NCBI GenBank assembly: GCA_037903475.1
Contig: JBAJFG010000297.1
Span: 1,116,001-1,180,000, forward strand
Direction: 5' to 3'
From: Ancylostoma caninum
Taxonomy: Eukaryota; Nematoda; Chromadorea; Rhabditida; Ancylostomatidae
DNA: 64,000 nucleotides
Part shown: piece after piece, positions 45,971-58,465 of the stretch
Numbering within the stretch: position 1 is the first letter of the stretch
Layout of the letters: the number at the start of each line of letters is the position of its first letter
The notes under the pieces: model-generated
What the model was told of the DNA's origin: nothing
The model's database searches: none
The model's input: only the letters and a program-made list of their open reading frames with translations
Translations under genes and position numbers: made by a program

Positions 45971-47202
45971 CAGGATGGTCAACATGAAATGTGATGGGCC
46001 ATAGAAAATCAATTTTCGGACATTTTCTTCCGCTTTTTTGTGCTTTTATGCTGTTTTTCGTTTCTTTTGCATTTTCTAGTCCTATTGTGCCCAGTCTTAT
46101 TCGCTGTTTTTGAATAAAGATGATATCACTTGAGGATCGTTCAGCAGCAGTCGCCATGTACAAATGTGGGTGATCAGTTTCCAAGATTTCAAAGACGCTC
46201 AAACTGCATTGGGAGCAAGCACATCGCGTCAGAAAGCATTTGAGGGTACCGGAGGGATTGAAAATCGTCCAAAAGGAGGACTTGAACGAACTGCAAGGAT
46301 ACCTGCCCTTCGAATGGTCGTCAAAGACAATTTTCGCAGAAATGCTGAAATAAGCATTAGACAATTGGCTGAGGAACACAAAGTAAGCTGTTCAACCACG
46401 CAAGGACTGACCAGAGATGATTTACAGTTGCATCCTTACAAATTTGCCAGAGGACAAAGCTTTACCGACGAAATAGAGGCGTCAAGACTGGAAAAATGCA
46501 GGAAGGTGATGACCCTTGTGCAGAATCATCTCTTCACAGACTAGAGGATATTTACCGCTGAACCTCTCCGAAATGCGCAGAATCGACAGGAAAGAATCTC
46601 TAAGAGCTGCAAAGGTCGAAAAAAAAAACTTATTTCCCACAGTCCGCCATAGTGTGGGCTGGAATATCGGGCCTAAGCAAGACCAAGCTTGTTTTTGTTC
46701 AACAAGGAACTAAAATTGATGCCTAGGTGTATCGAAAGCAAATCCTTTGGGATGCAATGGTACCTTTGACCAAAGAAAACGCTTAAAGGCATTGAATTTG
46801 CCTTCCAGTAAGATTAGGCACCAGCCCACGGTACGTGGAAGAAACTTCTATGGTGTGGGACCATTCCTCTATGTTCCTAGACGATGGATTTCTGGCCATC
46901 AAACTCATCCGCTCTCAATCATCTGGATTTTGCTATCTGGTCATCCTGGAGCAAAAAGCCTGCTCTTTCAAACCCAAGTCACTGGATTCGCTGAAGGCAA
47001 CCCTTGTGAAGGCATCCTCAAAAACTTCTGGGAGGGATTGGAGGCTTGTGTCGAAGCTAAAGACTGTAGTTTCGAATGAGATGGATGAAATCTTATGTAG
47101 AATTTTATACTCTATCGAACAAATGTAAAAACCGACTATTCGGAATGATTTGAGTGAAGTTATGGGTAGTTATTCTCCTCACACTTCATGTGGACCACCC
47201 TG
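45971..47202 (+). mobile_element. Full-length but dead Tc1/mariner-superfamily element
   Basis: Inverted termini CAGGATGGTCAACATGAAAT and CAGGGTGGTCCACATGAAGT (reverse complement of the right end) match at 17 of 20 positions or better and are flanked by TA (45969-45970 and 47203-47204). The length of 1.23 kb fits a complete element. Inside, on the plus strand, transposase segments appear in changing frames: SLEDRSAAVAMYKCG, then RRNAEISIRQLAEEHKVS (the second helix-turn-helix), VWAGISGLSKTKLVFVQQGT near 46655-46710, and LEQKACSFKPKSLDSLKA near 46950. Several frameshifts and stops make it non-autonomous now. The transposase is of the DDE (IS630/Tc1-like) class. Confidence 0.88.
46110..47090 (+). 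pseudogene. Tc1-like DDE transposase pseudogene
   Basis: The transposase of the enclosing element is readable by eye from the N-terminal SLEDRSAAVAMYKCG to a C-terminal LEACVEAKD-type tail only by moving among three frames. The longest intact piece is 46164-46544 (126 codons), containing the DNA-binding helices. Breaks occur near 46160, 46545, 46620, 46715 and 46840. Enough remains for family assignment, but no active product is possible. Confidence 0.85.
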
Positions 47203-48802
47203 TAGACGCCCGTCCCTCCCAAATCAATGCATAGGGGGGAACTGTAAAAAAAGAGGTGCGAGCATTGAACGACGTTTGTCACCTGATTTTTTCCTATTTT
47301 TTTTTTTGCACAAGTGGCATAACCAGTGGACGCTTAAAATAACGGAGTTATGAATTTGGTAGAAGAGTGCACAAAATACCATTTTGTGGGCTTTGTTTTC
47401 CGAAGAGCTAGGGCGTGGCATTCATAGGTATGGAAGAGTTTTGCTGCACATGCACATAATCTGACCACTGAGCTAGCTAGCTTTAATTCGTTCCAGAAGA
47501 AACAAGCTAACAAAGAATATTCCATTGCCTTTGCTGGAATCATGTATGTTACTGTTGCAAGAATCTCTTGACGATTCCGACTATAAATTCAAAAATCGGA
47601 GCCGTGTGTCTCATTACTTTTGGGCCACGTGAACTTGAAATGTGTTCCAAGTTAGTTTTGATTCAGGTTATTTCGGAAAAAAACCAATCTTTTTTGGCCG
47701 TATGAGGTTGTTTTGAGGACCTCAAAGAAATCCTTCGCTGGGAAAGAATGAAAAAGAGAAAAACGATCGTAACAAGTATGCTGGACTTCGACAGGGTTGT
47801 GCTAAAAAAAGCTGAGAAATGGACCCGGGTTGTTTTGTTTTCTTTGTCATTCCGAAAACTTTTTTCGACCCACCCTTGCATATTACCGGCATTGTATATG
47901 AGTGGCACAAGCGCAGATGCAGAGCATTTCTCAAAACAACTGGCTAGTTTTTCTTCTTTAAAGTGAACAATAGGCGGAAAAATGAAGCAGCCACCTTTGA
48001 GATTTGAGGAAGCGGTGACGGTTGTGCTTGCCTAAATATGTGCGAACGCTGCAATGAAAAATCCTTTTCGAGCTATAAAAAGATAGTTGGAACCGTTGGG
48101 AATGAGAAAAACTGTAAAAGTTGAATAACCGAAAAGATGAGTAATCAACGGAGGCATTGGATTTTCGGAATTGTGCAAACGTGTAGTTGTAGATAAGATC
48201 CTTTGGACCCGATCCACATTACAAATAATCACCCAATAAAACGCCGAAATAGCTGTGCATTACGAAGCCTTTGCGGACACTTCATTCTTTTTATAGTTTT
48301 TAAAGACAGTATAGCGAGAAGAAGAGTGCAAAGGGAGGAGTGGTGTTGATGGCGGCGCTGGCGGATCCTGGTCCCGCCAAAGTTCGCGCTATTATGTGAA
48401 CAATTCCAGATGTCCCACACATCTTGAGACGCTCCATTCAGTTTATCATAAACATGTCATCAATGAAGAGAACTCAGGATATCGAAGAGATTCTCAGTTT
48501 CTACCTCTTCATTCATTTAGATTAGTGGTAACGGGAGTGCACTGAAGGCAGAGTCCCACCTCGAAAATCTTCTTGAGACTTCTGCATAGTTAGAATTGCT
48601 GTGAGTTTCTGAGACCAATGGTGTATGTTAACCTATTGACAAACACGCGCTTCTCCGCGTTTTCCCCACGTTTTCTCGATTTCTTGCTTCTTTTTCCTGT
48701 TCCAAAATTTTTATAGGGAATCCAGTGTAGATTTTTATAATCACACTGACTTAGAAGTCTTATTACGCCCCCCCCCCCCCTCTAAGAAACCGCTGTGATC
48801 AT

Positions 48803-48932
48803 ATATGGGTGGAGGATAACTGGTGTAACTCATCCACTGCAAGTAAGCCTCCCCCTTGCAGTCGATGCAGGTCCATTCGTTTTTTTTTTCCCTCGAGTCA
48901 TCTGGAGGCAACCAGAAACAAACTCAAGCGAT
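48803..48932 (+). repeat. Direct repeat, copy 1
   Basis: About 130 bases with GGAGGATAACTGGTGTAACT, CATCCACTGCAAGTAAGCC, CCCTTGCAGTC and GGCAACCAGA.ACAAACTC recur at 49453-49582, 650 bases downstream. A C12 run precedes it at 48769-48780. Confidence 0.9.
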
Positions 48933-49452
48933 CACTTGGGGCCTAGTGATCTCTCAAACTGGACCATGCGAAAAAAGCACGGCTCACCGGTGCGCCACGA
49001 TGTCGTCAATGGGTTGAAGGAGTTGGAAAGATCGAGGATCCTTATCTTTGCAACTATTTCAAGGCAAGCAGAGGAGGCCGGCTGTGAGTGATGAATGACG
49101 ATCAGATGACCAGTGCATTACCAAAAGTGAGCCATTGTGCTTGGTTTTTGGCATGGTGGGACGCGTTCGCAGCACTTTTTTTTTCAAGAGCAGTCCACTA
49201 GTAAAAATCACAAATAATTGTCCCCCCCCCCCCCATGGGAAGGTATATTTGCCATTTTAGAACATTCTCCGAATGTCTTTGAGATAAGCGTGTCAAGCAG
49301 TTCCAGAATCTGTTAACATCTCAGAAAAGAACATGACGTGGGACTCTGCCATCAAGGAATTGCAACAACGAGTGTCAGCTTGTCAAATGAGTCCCTGCTT
49401 TTTTACATCTTAAAGTTTTACTTGATATGTCGCTGGTCGATGGGGACAGAGG

Positions 49453-49582
49453 ATATGGATGGAGGATAACTGGTATAACTCATCCACTGCAAGTAAGCCC
49501 TCTCCCTTGCAGTCACTGCTGGTCAATTGCTTTTTTTTTCTCGATTCATCTGGTGGCAACCAGAGACAAACTCGAGCGGTCT
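49453..49582 (+). repeat. Direct repeat, copy 2
   Basis: Second copy of the 48803-48932 sequence at about 88-90% identity by eye. A CTGCAAG/CTTGCAG pair within each copy could form a hairpin. There are no open reading frames in common. The pair may be the ends of one element or a tandem segmental duplication with diverged spacer. Confidence 0.9.
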
Positions 49583-50835
49583 TGTCAGCTACAGCACACT
49601 TTCAGTACAGTGCGCAGAATTTTTAGCCGCATCACTGTTCTTTAAATGACGACGAATGGGAAGCTAAACCAAGTGTCAAAAATGAGGGCTTTTGCCGGCT
49701 GCTGATCCTATTTCCAATGCCTTAAGTGTAGACAAAATCAGGTTTTCCTGAAAATTATGTAGATGCACTTGTAGAGAAGGAAAAGCGCTTCTGAATGGCT
49801 AAAACATTCGCACGGTTAATCAGCACAGAAGGGGTTGGGAGAACAGCCAAGTCTTGAAAAGTTGTGTTAACTATATGACGACCCAATAGCTGACAAGGAA
49901 CGCCTCAACCAACAAATAAAACGAGGATTTTTCTATCAATTTCACTAAAGCAATATGTACTGTGCATGGAAGATCCCAGACTTAAAAAATTCTCTACTGA
50001 ACTCGGATTAGAAGTCGAATAGGAGTGATCCCAAAATGAGCGGAGACGCGGGACGTTTCATTTTCATGAACACAGAGCTTCCCATGTTTATTTGACTTTC
50101 CTTTGAGTACGAGGGATAATTGTGCGAAACAGGGGGAGGGCGTGGGGGGGGGGAGAACTATTTTATAATTTTCTCTTTTCGCCAAAACTCTATCAGTGAA
50201 AAGGTATATGGATGACCTCAAAGGACGAGTCACTTTGAAACTGGGAGCTGTTTCTAATGTAACCTGAGTCAAAGTGCATAGAAACGAAACAGCAGACAAT
50301 ACGTAATAGGAGGCAATGAACCAACAAATCGCTATTGTTCTCAGGAGAGTTCTCTGACGCCAAAAAAAAAACCTTCTAGCCAAGCTATTGCTTAGGTTTT
50401 GTGTGAGGCAACCTTTCATAACAATGCCACTTCTGAGAGGTGCGTATGCATGTGAGACAAACATTTAGCAAGCAGTGCTGTGCCTAATGTGCCCGGCCTA
50501 TGCTTCGCTACTTTTATGTGCAGCACTGATGTTTCCATAAGACACAACGGAGATATTTTTCTAATCGTTTGTGCGCTAGAAGTTTTGCTGCAAAACGCTT
50601 GTGATTGCTCGATGTTCGACGTCAGAACCACCACGTTGTTCTCCCAGTAGACTCTGCAGTTTCTGGATTGGCAAATTCGGAGGGTAACGAGAGGAGCGTA
50701 CCCTCCGCTGACAATCGCGCCAATAAACAATAGCGTTGAGGAGACGAGTGCGCCAGCTTGGACGGGGATTGCAATCAGCGATTGTCTAAGCACGGACAGC
50801 TTTCTCACTTCCACTCTACTCCCAATGCGCAACGC
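49583..50835 (-). other. Minus-strand open frames of uncertain status
   Basis: Two overlapping minus-strand frames (50416-50832, 138 codons; 49994-50464, 156 codons) contain hydrophobic stretches such as SLIAIPVQAGALVSSTLLFI and IAICWFIASYYVLSAVSFLC. They could be membrane-protein exons, but frames shift between them and no confident splice pair was found. Confidence is for the presence of some coding-like sequence only. Confidence 0.25.
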
Positions 50836-51033
50836 TCAAATCGTGAAATGCAACGCGCGCGACACTAATGACGGAACCTCGTGTTTGTTCATTGAAAAGT
50901 GTGTTAGCAGGGAATGGCCGGATTGCTGGAGGCGAGATCTTGGATCGGTATCAGACGCTGCTAACATCAGTAACACATCCGTATGAGACAACAGCAAAGC
51001 GGCAGAGATGACAAGGAAGCGGGGAAGGCTCAT
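50836..51033 (-). CDS. Small ORF with possible signal peptide
   Basis: A 65-codon frame with an ATG in a reasonable context (CCAATGAGC). Its first ~26 residues (MSLPRFLVISAALLLSHTDV..) look like a signal peptide. The remainder is polar and unremarkable. It could be the first exon of a secreted or membrane protein whose further exons lie at lower coordinates, or chance. Confidence 0.3.
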   Translation of the reverse strand: MSLPRFLVISAALLLSHTDVLLMLAASDTDPRSRLQQSGHSLLTHFSMNKHEVPSLVSRALHFTI

Positions 51034-51807
51034 TGGTCTCCGCTTCAGAACACATGAAGAACAGCATAATTAGGGGGAATGCTTACATCAAACCTTCAGA
51101 CCAGAACTACAAGCAGTGTGAGCAGTACCGAGGATCCAACAATGCTAGTGGAATGAGGATCAGACTGCAAGAGATGCCAAGAAGACTTATAAAACTAATT
51201 AATTTCATAATAAACTGGTTTTGGGGCTTATGGTTAGAACTAGGCCGGCTGTTCCCATTCAGGGAAGCAAAACCTACTCAACATCCTACGAGAAAAGGAA
51301 GTTCACATTTTAAAATTTTAGACAGAAAATGAGGATTTATTCGTTGGTATTAAGCCCTAAGGCAATTTTCTACAAGCTCGTTTCAATTAGACAATTGATA
51401 ATTAGAATTCCCCTTCTAGAGGTAGGGGGAGGTAGATAAGGGAGGAGTCAATCCCTCATCAGAACAACTCTAAAAGCAGAACATGGAGCTTCAAATAAAG
51501 AGATGAGCAAACGTCGCAAAGGCACTTCGAATTCATATGCTCCCTATTGGCTTCATCATTAACAAGCAAGAGCAACAAGGAGAAAACATAAAAAGAGAGC
51601 GATAGAGAGAGGGCTAAGTACGCTTATACCCAATCCTAGAGTGAGAAACACTTCGTGTGAAGTGGATTCTCTGTCTTGTCTACACTGGCAGTCAGTGGAT
51701 TGGCTTGAGACGCAATTGAATTACTTAGCTGAAGCCGCTAAGTGCTTTTACGGTGGTATCACAACTATCAAGGTGTAGTAGTTTCCCACCGCCTGCAGGC
51801 TTCATAA

Positions 51808-52050
51808 TCATTCAAGAGGGTGCAGTAAACCAGATGTTGGATATGGATTCCCATATGAAATGTAATATGATCTATGTGGTTGTGGTTCAGCTTGTGAACT
51901 TGGATTATTAGGAGTTTCTGCAGGCCTTAATATATCTTCACAATGGATGAGCCTAGGCGAAAAGTCACTTTGTATTACAGAAGGGTTACGAAGGAGTCGG
52001 GAAAGCTTGGGATGAGGAAGTGTTTCGGAGGAGGCGCAAAAGATCGAAAA
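51808..52050 (-). CDS. Candidate last exon, Pro/Ser-rich tail
   Basis: On the minus strand an acceptor-like TGCGTTTCAG is followed by an open frame to a stop at 51808. Translated content is proline- and serine-rich (for example ILRPAETPNNPSSQAEP and YYISYGNPYPTSG). The longer open frame begins with GTG, not ATG, so an internal or last exon fits better than a complete gene. No upstream exon was identified. Confidence 0.35.
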   Translation of the reverse strand, partial: FSIFCASSETLPHPKLSRLLRNPSVIQSDFSPRLIHCEDILRPAETPNNPSSQAEPQPHRSYYISYGNPYPTSGLLHPLE

Positions 52051-53050
52051 AAAAGAAACTGAAACGCATAAAAGGGAAAGCGTGGTGAAAAATCGCACTA
52101 TTTAGAAGTGGGTGCTCTACTGCAGGCATATCTGTCATGATTTTTTTTGTGAACTTTTGGCCTTCTTCCTTTCAACTTCTATTTTCATACTCGCTCTAAT
52201 ACAGAAAATGTTATGGATGATATCTATTTATTTATTCAAATATATTCGCCGGTGCGTCAATATAAGAAATGAAATTCAACAGAGATAGACAAGTAAAGTG
52301 AGAATATAAAAAAGAAATCCACTTTCCCTGAAAAGAAACACTTTGGCCCCGGCCCCGATCTCTCCTCATAGCAAGTCATAAGGCTGCTCGGCACTATTCA
52401 CATGTGAGCCCTAAAATTTTCGAGGAAGTTTTTCCCTATTTGTTCGCAGAGTAGACTTGACCGAAGTGATGAACACGAATATTGTGAGCATTTTGTACCG
52501 TAACCTCGTTTTAGCAGGGCTTCCCACCGCAAGTCCACGAAATTGGCATTACGGTGCAAAGCTGATTCGTGTGCAACACCTCAAGTGATCCCTAATATAC
52601 AATGTTTCAGCGAAAAAAACTTTCCCGAAAAATTTGGAGCCCCGAATGTGGAATAATGCCGCGTGCTCTCTCTGTCCCTATACAGAAGGTGAAGGAGTCC
52701 TACACCAAGATCTTTTCTCATAAGCTGAGTGGAATATGCTATGTACGTAGTCGAAGTACACCAGGGCCAAGGTGGACTAAGCTGTCTAGGACCCGCAGAC
52801 AGTCTGGAGGACGGCGCGAGAAAGACGGTTATCCCACTTCTGTTGTGTTCAGTTATATTTGAGATTCAGGGGTTTCAATTTTAGTTCGCATCCTAAGGAG
52901 ATTGCGCCGTAACCTCTCACAAATTGAAGGCATAAGGCCAGGACAACCTTGGAATAATGCTCTCTCTTGAAATTAGTTACAATTAGTTGTTTACTTAAGA
53001 AGGCGTGTATTGCGTTACACTCCCAACGGACTTCAAATGTTTTTACCTAG

Positions 53051-53171
53051 AGTTTGCTACACATTCACGTTGTATATGAGAATGGACTACCTTACAACAG
53101 CAAAAAAGGGTATTTGCTGCACGATAGTGGCAAATTTTATGCGGCGACGATCACCAAGGGAAAAATTACAG
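53051..53171 (+). CDS. Candidate internal exon, unknown
   Basis: A 121-base block between a TTTTTACCTAG acceptor and an ACAG|GTCAAA donor is open as SLLHIHVVYENGLPYNSKKG followed by YLLHDSGKFYAATITKGKIT. The composition looks like a beta-rich extracellular or enzymatic domain. No flanking exons could be phased, and the function is not known. Confidence 0.3.
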
Positions 53172-54042
53172 GTCAAATGAGTGTCTATAGATGGTATGTA
53201 TTTACGTACTACCCCAATCCTACTTATTCTAAAGACAGGCGGCAGAAACTTTTCCAAAGGAATTATGAGGGTTGTAATAAATCCGCATAGAACTTTATAC
53301 CAGAATGGTGTGATTGGAAACAAAGAAAACTATTCCAGTAGATGATGTGCACAACCCGGGGTGGGAAGCAGGAGGGGGAGGGGAGGTCTCCTGACGAGGG
53401 TAGTATGAAAACAGCAAGGTAGGGAAGTTCGTTTTCCACCAACGAGCTCCAACTTCGACAACTCGCGATGATGGTAGTTTTGCAAACTCTTCAACATGGT
53501 CTTTTTCTTTTAGTACCATGAATAACATGCATAAAATCGTAGGAGAACACTTTCCTCGGAAGCTTGGACGTTTTATTCGGCTGTAAATCGACTCCTAGGG
53601 TCCAAAAAATATGTAACTCGGAATGCAATTCCGTGGACGTTGTCCTAGGACCTCTGGACATCACATAGTGGTCGAGAACGTTTTCCAGAATCAAACCTTA
53701 TGACGATGTAGAATCCCACGGCTTCTTCCTCAGTGGAACTTTTTTTTAAGACGATAAGACCGCATAGGACATTACCGCAAAATTTGTTAAATTTGAGGTA
53801 TGTCAACACTCAATAGTTGACAGAATCAGGAGGTCCTGTAAAGAAAGATTTTATGCATAAGAAAGAGTAAATCTTCCTCTATTGTAAAGCATTGAAGATT
53901 TCCCTAATACAGAGTAACTGTGAAATTATTCGCCTCAGATTAACACCACATTCCTAAGCTTGCAAAAAATTAGATTTTTTTCATGGTTTTTTTCAGCGTA
54001 TATTTAATAACTCACGAAACATTGAAATATTTATGTAAAACA

Positions 54043-54530
54043 TCAGCTTTCAAAGTTACCCAGTACGAGTTCTATTCCGTTGGTAATCCGATGGTATACC
54101 GTTAGTAAAAATAACAGTTTACCCATCTTCTCACCTACGAATTTCCATCCAGATTTAACCCTAATAAACCAAATTTCTTGGAATAGAAAACTGTTTATCA
54201 AGAAGCGCAACTCTTCCTGATAGCAGAACGGCTTAAGCCATATTCCCAGGTCACGTGCCAACCCTTTTAAAATTCGTGACAAACAACCATACATCTGCAC
54301 GTATACGATTCTAATTCTTGGCGAAAGAACACCACTCTTGCGCGAATTTCACAGCTCAAAAAAGGTCACGACAATTTGTTTTTGTTCATACGTATATGTG
54401 CTTAATGTCCGACTGCTCCACAAGCATTTTTCCGTTTTGCAAAAGTTAGTCGCCGGCGGGGGTCGAACCCTGGACCTGTTTCAGCATGAGTACAACTCCT
54501 GCATCACTCCAGTTGCTTAATATAAGTGTG
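54043..54530 (-). repeat. Dispersed repeat, copy B (uninterrupted)
   Basis: The reverse complement aligns with 131-437 plus 1318-1500. Read on the minus strand it starts near 54530 with a tRNA-like part containing GGGTTCGACCCCC (54458-54473), then CGACTAACTTTTGCAAAA, a ~350 base body, and ends with GGGTAACTTTGAAAG near 54045. It provides the empty site for the mariner-like insertion at 439. The neighbouring 54745-54800 also matches 17540-17600, so the family may extend farther than the 1 kb copy shows. Confidence 0.75.
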
Positions 54531-57500
54531 AAGATTCGCGACATAGACGTATGCGACAACCGACTGGTTGTTTCATAGCTAAAACGTGAAATTCAGAAAT
54601 AAAAAGTGAAAAGTGAAAAATTAATTTCAAAAATTAATTGAATTCAAAAAAATATCTTTGGAATATTTTGAAAGTTGTTGGATTATGACAACTGAAAACG
54701 TAAAAAAATCAAATGTTCTAGAGGGGGTCGCACTTTTTCCGTCTACAAGGGAGGGCGGTCGCTTCGAGGTCAAATTTTTACCAACACCACGCTTGACCCT
54801 GATCACATAATGTTGATCAGTACCAATTTCCATTATTTAGAAATTACCTTACGTCATTCGCATTGGTCTTGAAGATTTGCGAGCGGTGCTACCGCTCGAG
54901 CGGGTAATGGTATGGTCTGCTACCTCAGGGAGTGCACCAGGATGGCTTTTGTCTGCAATTACGACTTTGTCCGCAGATCCGTCTGGAAGGAGATTTCGCT
55001 GAGTGACAGTCGGGAAACATCAAAATGGAAAGAATCACACCACATACATGACAAAAAAGTGTAGAACTTAGATCATTTGGCCAAAATTGTGATGAGGTCA
55101 TAATTGCAGCCAAAGTCCACCCTGGTGCACTAGCTGAGCTAATAGATTGCACATGGAATACAGAAGTTTTTTATGGGAGCGCTGTCCACATTACGGAGCA
55201 GGAATTTGCTGCTTTACGGCTATGAACTTGTTCACCAGTGGGCTTTAAAACTTTAAGCTTATATCAGGTTGGTGAGAAAGTCTTGCACCAAAATTTACTC
55301 CTTTTTCAAATAATCCTGATATTGTTGTTCATGGACGGAACATGGTCTGCCAATCTTCATGATTGAAAAGAAGTAGAGCATTCTGCCACATTCTGTAGCC
55401 GAAGATTTCCAATTTAAGATCAAGCAATTGTGGATCGGAAAACAAATGTTAGTGCAAGAGTTTTGGAACACCCTTATATTTAGCTATGCACGTACCCCCT
55501 AAATGCTAAATTTCGGTCAACTTTAGAACACCATGCTCAAATCTAACCACCAAATAACATTACAATAATGTAGAATATCCAGGAGATACAGGAAGCAACA
55601 CTATGTGGATATTTCCAAGGAAACAAGGAGAACAATGATTAGGTCCCAAAATTACAGCTCGACTTATTTAATCCAATTGGTACAAAAAATATCAACATCA
55701 CTAGAATGGAGAGCTACATGGATCAAAATCGAACTGCTTGAGTACTTGGGGAACGTACTCGTAATCGATACCTATTCCAGACAGGAACATAGCCATCAGA
55801 TCTCTAATGCTGCATTTTGAAGTTCTGTGAGAGAATAAAGAGATGTGTAGGAAAGAACAGCAGATTTGGGCATTGTCAACCTCATGTAACTGAGGGAAGT
55901 TTTGGCGATTCAATTGCGGAGTGGGCAAGCGCCCCACGACGAAAACATTTGACTTGTTGCGTCCTGAATTCAGTGAGCACTGCACTCCAATTCCCCATAC
56001 AAATCAGATGCATATTGCTCAGAATAATGGATTTCGCACTCCTCACGTAGGTGCTGCACTTAGCTGGAGCCATCTTTCCGTTGTAAGGCTTTACTGGTCT
56101 TCCTAAACGGAGGCAAATTCCCAGTTATCCAAACGTTGGGTCTTTTATATGGATAAAATATAAGTGAATGAAATGTAATCCGCGCAGTGTGGTGGGCCAG
56201 CAGTGAGGTTGACACTGAAAATTGTGATAATCTGGGAAATTTGGAAAACTCCTTATGAAACACGTTCTTATAGGTCGGTGAAGAGAATCAAAAGGATTAT
56301 CGCAGCTGAATGCTTGTTGTTTCTCTCCGACTGAAACTCCGTAGAGAACACACATCTCATTTTACTCATTTTACTGGGTAACATGAGACGGTAGAGACCG
56401 AGAAGCGATCCGTTAGAGTTCAGGGTAGCTATGCAAGGGAAACATGCATGGGAAATATGAGGAGATATGCGACTAACCTGGCAAGTACCCTAAAATTTAA
56501 CTTACTGCTATAATATTGAAGTGTTTGAAAAACAGGTGAAGCTGTCGATAAGGTTGAGATTCTGAGGCTCTGAGTGGAAAACTGCTGAGCTATTCATCGT
56601 GTTTGACACAGCAATTCCGAAATGGCAAATCCCCCTAGAGATCTTCATCAATGACCGAAAAAAGGGACATCGTTCGGCTACGCGAAGGGGCTCGCAAACC
56701 GCAAAAGCCTGGACAGATAAACGTTACATAAATTAGGTCTCATTGTCGGCAAGAACGGATAGGAACAATTCCTAAGAAAGCAGAAGCGTTTCTTAATGGA
56801 AGATAAGAAGGCTTAGTGGATTTGGCAAATGTTTGTTTGAGTTTTTCTATCATGTAGAGGGAGGGATAGAATGTCATACGAATATAATGTAGATATCACC
56901 AACTTGTTATTACTCATTACTTCAGTAAGAGAGAGAAGAATTCGTCTGAGTTGTATTCTTGCAAGAGCATTGAGCCTTCGATATCCTTTATTCATGTCTA
57001 AGTGCATTATGGGAATAGCCGTTTTTCTAAAGCACCTAATGAAAAGAGCAAAATCGTTATGAAGTGGGAGTCTTGGCTTCCCAGAATTTCAGGATGATGA
57101 ATCGGTTGTGTTGGCAGGTAAAAATTGTTATTGACATTCAATTGAGATAAATGTCTTGACGACGACGCCTTCATCCGAAAGGGTACTTCCTGTGAAAAGA
57201 GCAGGATAGAGCAGGATAATAATGTTGAAGGGAATAAGAACAACAGTAAGTACAAAAGTAAATTGTTGCTGTAATAGTAATGAGTAATATTTGGACTTGC
57301 CACAGTTTGGTTAATTCTATCCTAAGGAATTAGCTTGATTGGATCTCTCTACATGAAGGTCTAGCGTTTCAGCTGATGAAATCCTGACTTCTTCAATGAG
57401 TTAGACAGAGCGAAAAAAAAGGTTATTGTCGCTGAAGAATGTTGAAACATGAGAGAGAGAGCAGATGGTAATAAATGGTAACAAATCGGAGAGGAATGCT

Positions 57501-58465
57501 GTTATCAGATAGGGCTCGACTTGGGAGGTCGATTAAGAGGAACACATGCCGGAAAGGTCCCTTCTTGACGAAGGTCTAAATAAAATCCTAGCTATTAGCA
57601 CATCACTGCCATTAACCAGGAACTCTTGGTCAGAATGAATTAAAATTCACCCTTCTCCTTCCAGTTATCTTTCTTCAAATGTGCAGTCCAAATCGTCACT
57701 GGCTCGGAAAGGGACAAGGTGCTCCGAGCATACCCTAGGCATGACTACATTTTTTCATTCCTAAGAAAGATCTAGCTTTTCCCTCCTATAGACCATATCT
57801 TATCTTGCCAATATTTTGCCACTGAATACCTGATTTTGGCTAAGCACATAGAGTGAGAATATGTGATTAGAGTGAGACTATGTGATAAGAGGAATTATTC
57901 GAGGATAGAGCAACCCATTTTTCAGTGCAAAACGTCCAGCATTGAAGATGTTTCACATCGTTCGCCTCCTACAAATCATATTTGATGGATACGTTCAACA
58001 TTCGAAAAAATGCTAAAAGCACTTGGTCCCATTCCCCTCCTCCATTGACATATGCATCCCAATATCGACTTAGCTTCCAGGAGGCCCACTGAAGAGATGA
58101 CGAGATGACATGTCGTGAGATATTTTCTTATCGGAAGAGTGAAACTGCAAAGATGAACGGGAGTGAGAGAATAGAGACTATCAAGACTATCGAAACAACA
58201 ATTTTGAAACGAAAACGAAATTGCGGGGATAGACTTCTCTCCATAGTAATGAGGAAGGTTTTTTTCGTCACGACTTAGCATATCTTAAGACTCGAACGAG
58301 AGGTGCAGGCGACATCTCATATGTTTCGTATGGGAAAAGAAATTTTGACGAACGTAAATTCTGAAAAAGATTGACCAAAAGTACGTGGAACTACAATATA
58401 CAAAATTCAGCAAAATTCGGTCATTTTCTAATGCGCAATTGCTAAATACCATTGCATGCACATAC
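54531..58465. other. No gene I can support
   Basis: Apart from the repeat piece at 54745-54800, only isolated features are present. A minus-strand ATG frame at about 58240-58124 encodes MERSLSPQFRFRFKIVV and a hydrophobic helix, and could be a first exon of a membrane protein. A minus frame at 55882-56073 also starts with ATG in good context. Neither has partners. 57550-57600 carries CTTGACGAAGGTCTAAATAAAA, weakly like the PLE-associated motifs. Confidence 0.3.
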
